Of a DNA stretch of 16,392 bases, positions 13,853 to 16,392 are shown piece after piece. Location: NCBI GenBank assembly GCA_003857395.1, contig RPRC01000155.1, forward strand, positions 1 to 16,392, given 5' to 3'. The notes below the pieces were generated by a model. The model did not search any database. It saw nothing but the letters and a program-made list of their open reading frames with translations, and was not told the DNA's origin. Within the stretch, counting starts at the first letter, position 1. Each line of letters opens with the position of its first letter. The translations under genes and the position numbers were made by a program. This DNA is from Geobacter sp. (GTDB lineage Bacteria; Desulfobacterota; Desulfuromonadia; Geobacterales; Geobacteraceae).

Positions 13853-14107
13853 TTATTTCTTTGCTTCGATACTCGCGGCCTTCATCCGGTATTGGATCGT
13901 GACCTTGGATCCCACTTTGAGGTCGCCGGTGACCTTGGTATCCTTATCGCGGGCGATCTCCCACTTCTCTTTCCCTTTCTGGATGGTCACCATGTCCGGC
14001 TTGACGTCCAGCACCGGACCGGTTACCTGGTAGGTTTTCGGCATGCCGGCGAGAGCAACGGATGATGTGAGAAGCGTGGCGGTGACTAGGGTAGCGAGCA
14101 GTTTCAT
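13853..14107 (-). CDS. Small exported protein, possible DUF5666-like beta fold
   Basis: An 84-residue precursor. Residues 1-20 are a clean Sec signal peptide (MKLLATLVTATLLTSSVALA, cleavage after ALA), giving a mature periplasmic protein of about 64 residues. The mature part alternates short strands and turns: VTGPVLDVKPDMVTIQKGKEKWEIARDKDTKVTG then LKVGSKVTIQYR. This resembles the small OB-like domain of DUF5666-type proteins, in which a 'G-x-V-x-x-V...D-x-x-T-x-V' pattern precedes 'L-K-x-G-x-x-V'. That assignment is by eye and may be wrong. The function is unknown. The ATG has GGAGG upstream and the gene has its own strong promoter, so it is likely well expressed as a single-gene unit. Confidence 0.85.
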   Translation of the reverse strand: MKLLATLVTATLLTSSVALAGMPKTYQVTGPVLDVKPDMVTIQKGKEKWEIARDKDTKVTGDLKVGSKVTIQYRMKAASIEAKK

Positions 14108-14145
14108 ACGAACCTCCGTGTATCAGGGGATGGGATTATGGGCCA

Positions 14146-14173
14146 CTAATACCAGAGAAATACTTGATGTCAA
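14146..14173 (-). promoter_or_regulatory. Promoter of the small exported protein gene
   Basis: On the minus strand a perfect TTGACA (14173-14168) is followed 16 bp later by TATTAG (14151-14146), which carries a TGG extension on its 5' side. The -35 box lies in the small dyad CTTGA-TG-TCAAG (14163-14174), which could be an operator. Start near 14139 gives a leader of about 32 nt. Confidence 0.6.
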
Positions 14174-14250
14174 GGAACGGGAGGGAGGCCATATCGAGAA
14201 GCAGGGGGGCCGTCAACCACTGCGGCTTTCAGATCCATCCGGTCAGTACG

Positions 14251-15123
14251 TCAGAAAAATATCAAGCCGAAGGTAAACAGAAGAATGCAAAGCAGGGATC
14301 CCGCGCTGATGCAGGCGATGGCGAATTCCTCGTCAAGCCGGTACTGGAGGGCGATGATGCTTGTTGTCAGGGCCGGTGGCATGGCTGTCTCCAGGAGCGT
14401 CACTCGATAGGGCAGCCCGTGTTTTCCCACTAGCTCGAAGGTGATCAGCAGCAGAAGGGGGATGAGAAACATCCTCAGGCTGAGGCAGGCCGCAACGGGT
14501 TTGATATCCCGCAGCGAGCTGAATTGGACCCTGGCTCCGATGAGGAAAATGGTAAGGGGGAGTGTTGTCCAGCCGAGCCAGCCGAGAACTGTAGTGAAGG
14601 GAGCTGAAAAACTGATCCCGGCGATGTTGAGGGCAAGAGCTGCCAGGAGTGCCAGAAAAGGGGGGAATTTCAGGCAGTGGAAAAGACTTTCCTTTCCTCC
14701 TGCTACGAAAAAACCAAGGGTAAGGAAAACGGGAAACATGCCCAGCTGGTCGTAAATGACGGCATAGGAGAGGCCGGTTTCGCCAAGGAGCGCATAGGAG
14801 AGCGGGTAGCCGAGCAAGGCGGTATTGGGAAAGGTCGAGACAAGAATGAAGACACGCAGTCTTGCGTCTTCGAGCCGGATGATTTTCCCGACGGCATAGG
14901 AAATCACTGCACCGGCAAGCATCACGACCCAGGCGATGACCGCAATGTCGAAGTGGGCATGTCGCAGGTCAAGGGTGCCGATGGTCAAGAGGGTCAGGCA
15001 TGGCAGTGAGAATGTGAGGACATAGCGTACCAGGAGGGTCAGGTGCTTTTCCCGGACTACCCCGGCACGGCGGAGAATCAATGCAAGGCAGAAAATGCCG
15101 GTAATGAGGAGTATTTTGTCCAT
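14251..15123 (-). CDS. AEC family transporter (auxin efflux carrier/malate permease type)
   Basis: A 290-residue inner membrane protein with about ten hydrophobic helices arranged as two five-helix halves, typical for the bacterial AEC family. Recognisable parts include the early LILRRAGVVREKHLTLLVRYVLTFSLPCLTL, the STFPNTALLGYPLSYALLGE segment after the charged loop, and the late LETAMPPALTTSIIALQY. Bacterial relatives have been linked to malate, malonate or other organic acid transport, but the substrate here cannot be read off. I chose ATG 15123, with GGAG six bases upstream, because the 30 extra codons that are open further upstream look unlike the family. The gene is divergent from the HtrA protease gene. 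Confidence 0.9.
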   Translation of the reverse strand: MDKILLITGIFCLALILRRAGVVREKHLTLLVRYVLTFSLPCLTLLTIGTLDLRHAHFDIAVIAWVVMLAGAVISYAVGKIIRLEDARLRVFILVSTFPNTALLGYPLSYALLGETGLSYAVIYDQLGMFPVFLTLGFFVAGGKESLFHCLKFPPFLALLAALALNIAGISFSAPFTTVLGWLGWTTLPLTIFLIGARVQFSSLRDIKPVAACLSLRMFLIPLLLLITFELVGKHGLPYRVTLLETAMPPALTTSIIALQYRLDEEFAIACISAGSLLCILLFTFGLIFF

Positions 15124-15244
15124 GGGGGCTCCGGTATGATGGTTTTTCCCGCATGTGGTCCGAAGCGGGAATAAGGATGCCAGATGCCTGCTGTAGCAGA
15201 AAAATCGTGGCAAGAAAAGCTAAAAATGCCGGAAGCAGAAGCAT

Positions 15245-15316
15245 GCTTGTTACAAGCCCGTCCGTCAGGGTTTCCGGGGGAATTGCATTGACATTCCGAT
15301 GTTTTTTGGCTACCCT
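15245..15316 (+). promoter_or_regulatory. Candidate htrA promoter with upstream dyad
   Basis: TTGACA (15288-15293) lies 17 bp before TACCCT (15311-15316), a weak -10, giving a start near 15323 and a leader of about 40 nt. Upstream, GCTTGT-T-ACAAGC (15245-15257) is a perfect 6+1+6 dyad that could bind a regulator. The spacer between the AEC and protease genes (15124-15363) holds no gene. Confidence 0.4.
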
Positions 15317-15363
15317 GTCCACAATTATCCCCGAAATTCCAAAGGTTAGGCGAGGTTAAATTT

Positions 15364-16392
15364 ATGAGAGGGTTTCGCTCCATACCCTACATTGTTGTAC
15401 TGCTGACCCTGATGCTTTCTTCCGGGTGTGAGAGGAAGGAAGGGGTTCTTTTTTACGAATCAAATCGCAAGGGGTCGGCGGATGCGCCGGTAAAGACCGT
15501 GCCGAAGGATATCCTGTCCACCCAGCTGGCCTTTACTGCTCTCGTGAAGCAGGTAACTCCCTCTGTTGTCAATATCTCCACCATCAGCAAGAAAAAGCTT
15601 GTCCAGCCACTCTTTCAGTTCTCTCCGTTTTTTCACGATTTTTCCGATGGCAACGAACCCCGCTTCCGAAGAGATGCCAGCCTTGGATCAGGTTTCATCA
15701 TCAATCGTGACGGCTACATACTGACCAACGATCATGTGGTCCGGGATGCCGAAACCATCAAGGTCAAGCTATCGAACGACACCGTCTACACCGGTAAGGT
15801 CGTGGGTGGCGATCCGAAAACCGATATTGCCGTTATCAAGATCGATAGCAAGGAGCCTCTGCCGGTAGCGGTTCTGGGTGATTCGTCGAAGCTGCAGGTG
15901 GGACAGTGGGCCATAGCAATCGGTAATCCCTTTGGCCTCGACCGAACGGTCACCGTTGGTGTTGTCTCGGCTACCGGCCGCTCCAACATGGGGATCGAGA
16001 CCTACGAAGACTTCATCCAGACGGATGCCTCGATCAATCCGGGGAATTCCGGGGGGCCGCTCCTCAATATACATGGCGAAGTTATCGGCATCAACTCCGC
16101 CATTGTCGCCTCGGGTCAGGGGATCGGTTTTGCCATCCCCATCAACATGGCCAAACACGTGGTGGAACAGCTCATCAGCAAGGGAACCGTCAGCCGCGGC
16201 TGGTTGGGTGTTTCCATTCAGCCGGTTACCGAGGACATCGCTGCTTCCTTCGGCCTGAAAAAGGCAGCCGGAGCACTCGTCAACGAGGTTGTCGCCGGGA
16301 GTCCCGCGGCCAAGGCGGGAATCAAACAGGGTGACGTCATTGTTGCCATCGACGGTACCGATATCAAGGAAGTCTCCCATCTGCAGCGCCTG
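15364..16392 (+). CDS. HtrA/DegP-type trypsin-like serine protease, C terminus outside window
   Basis: The first 343 residues of a periplasmic HtrA-family protease and chaperone that degrades misfolded envelope proteins. The catalytic triad is complete: H124 (TNDHVV), D154 (DPKTDIAVIK) and S229 (NPGNSGGPL). A first PDZ domain begins around 280 (GWLGVSIQPVTEDIA) and is cut by the window end; a second PDZ would be usual for DegP/DegQ. The N terminus has a hydrophobic stretch ending LMLSSGCE, which looks like a lipoprotein signal with C22, though the -3 position is serine rather than leucine. The alternative is a normal Sec signal or an anchor. The ATG follows GAGG eight bases upstream. DegP, DegQ and DegS cannot be separated from the part seen. 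Confidence 0.93.
   Translation, partial: MRGFRSIPYIVVLLTLMLSSGCERKEGVLFYESNRKGSADAPVKTVPKDILSTQLAFTALVKQVTPSVVNISTISKKKLVQPLFQFSPFFHDFSDGNEPRFRRDASLGSGFIINRDGYILTNDHVVRDAETIKVKLSNDTVYTGKVVGGDPKTDIAVIKIDSKEPLPVAVLGDSSKLQVGQWAIAIGNPFGLDRTVTVGVVSATGRSNMGIETYEDFIQTDASINPGNSGGPLLNIHGEVIGINSAIVASGQGIGFAIPINMAKHVVEQLISKGTVSRGWLGVSIQPVTEDIAASFGLKKAAGALVNEVVAGSPAAKAGIKQGDVIVAIDGTDIKEVSHLQRL

Noticed and set aside
15769..16380. Minus-strand reading frame of 203 codons at the window end
   Set aside because: It is antisense to the protease gene, whose catalytic triad is intact in the plus-strand frame.
1..16392. tRNA, rRNA, CRISPR arrays, prophage or defence genes
   Set aside because: No such genes, no regularly spaced repeats and no tRNA cloverleaf were seen on either strand.

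Overview
The window looks like chromosomal DNA from a Geobacter-type bacterium (Desulfuromonadota). The evidence is GC-rich, anaerobe-flavoured gene content (a class I hybrid cluster protein behind an FNR-type site, lipoprotein-style RND adaptor, PiT plus DUF47 pair) and intergenic repeat sequence of a style common in that group. The taxonomic call is inference from gene content and sequence style, not from a marker gene.

Layout. Positions 1-3000 hold three minus-strand genes: the start of hcp (cut by the window edge) with its own FNR-type promoter, radC, then a repeat-rich spacer and uppP. A divergent spacer follows, leading to a plus-strand two-gene phosphate transport operon (DUF47 chaperone-like protein and PiT permease, overlapping by 8 bp) that converges on a minus-strand DUF2062 membrane protein. 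After a 430-bp non-coding stretch comes a plus-strand tripartite RND efflux operon: TolC-type outer membrane channel, lipoprotein periplasmic adaptor and a 1072-residue inner membrane pump. A DUF2892 small membrane protein overlapping an MBL-fold hydrolase follows on the same strand. From 12.5 kb to 15.1 kb the genes are on the minus strand: elbB, a small exported protein with a DUF5666-like sequence pattern, and an AEC-family carrier. A 160-bp MITE-like element with perfect 20-bp terminal inverted repeats lies between elbB and the small exported protein. The window ends inside a plus-strand HtrA/DegP-type protease.

How the parts work together. The three efflux genes form one envelope-spanning pump. 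The DUF47 and PiT proteins form a phosphate uptake unit. UppP recycles the lipid carrier of cell wall synthesis, and HtrA handles damaged periplasmic proteins. The remaining genes are single-gene units with recognisable promoters.

I saw no clear new defence, mobile or biosynthetic system, no tRNA or rRNA gene and no CRISPR array. The signals most worth following are non-coding: the MITE-like element, the hcp promoter architecture, the leader of the efflux operon with two mutually exclusive hairpins, the dispersed-repeat spacer near 1.9 kb and the structured spacer at 12.54-12.84 kb.
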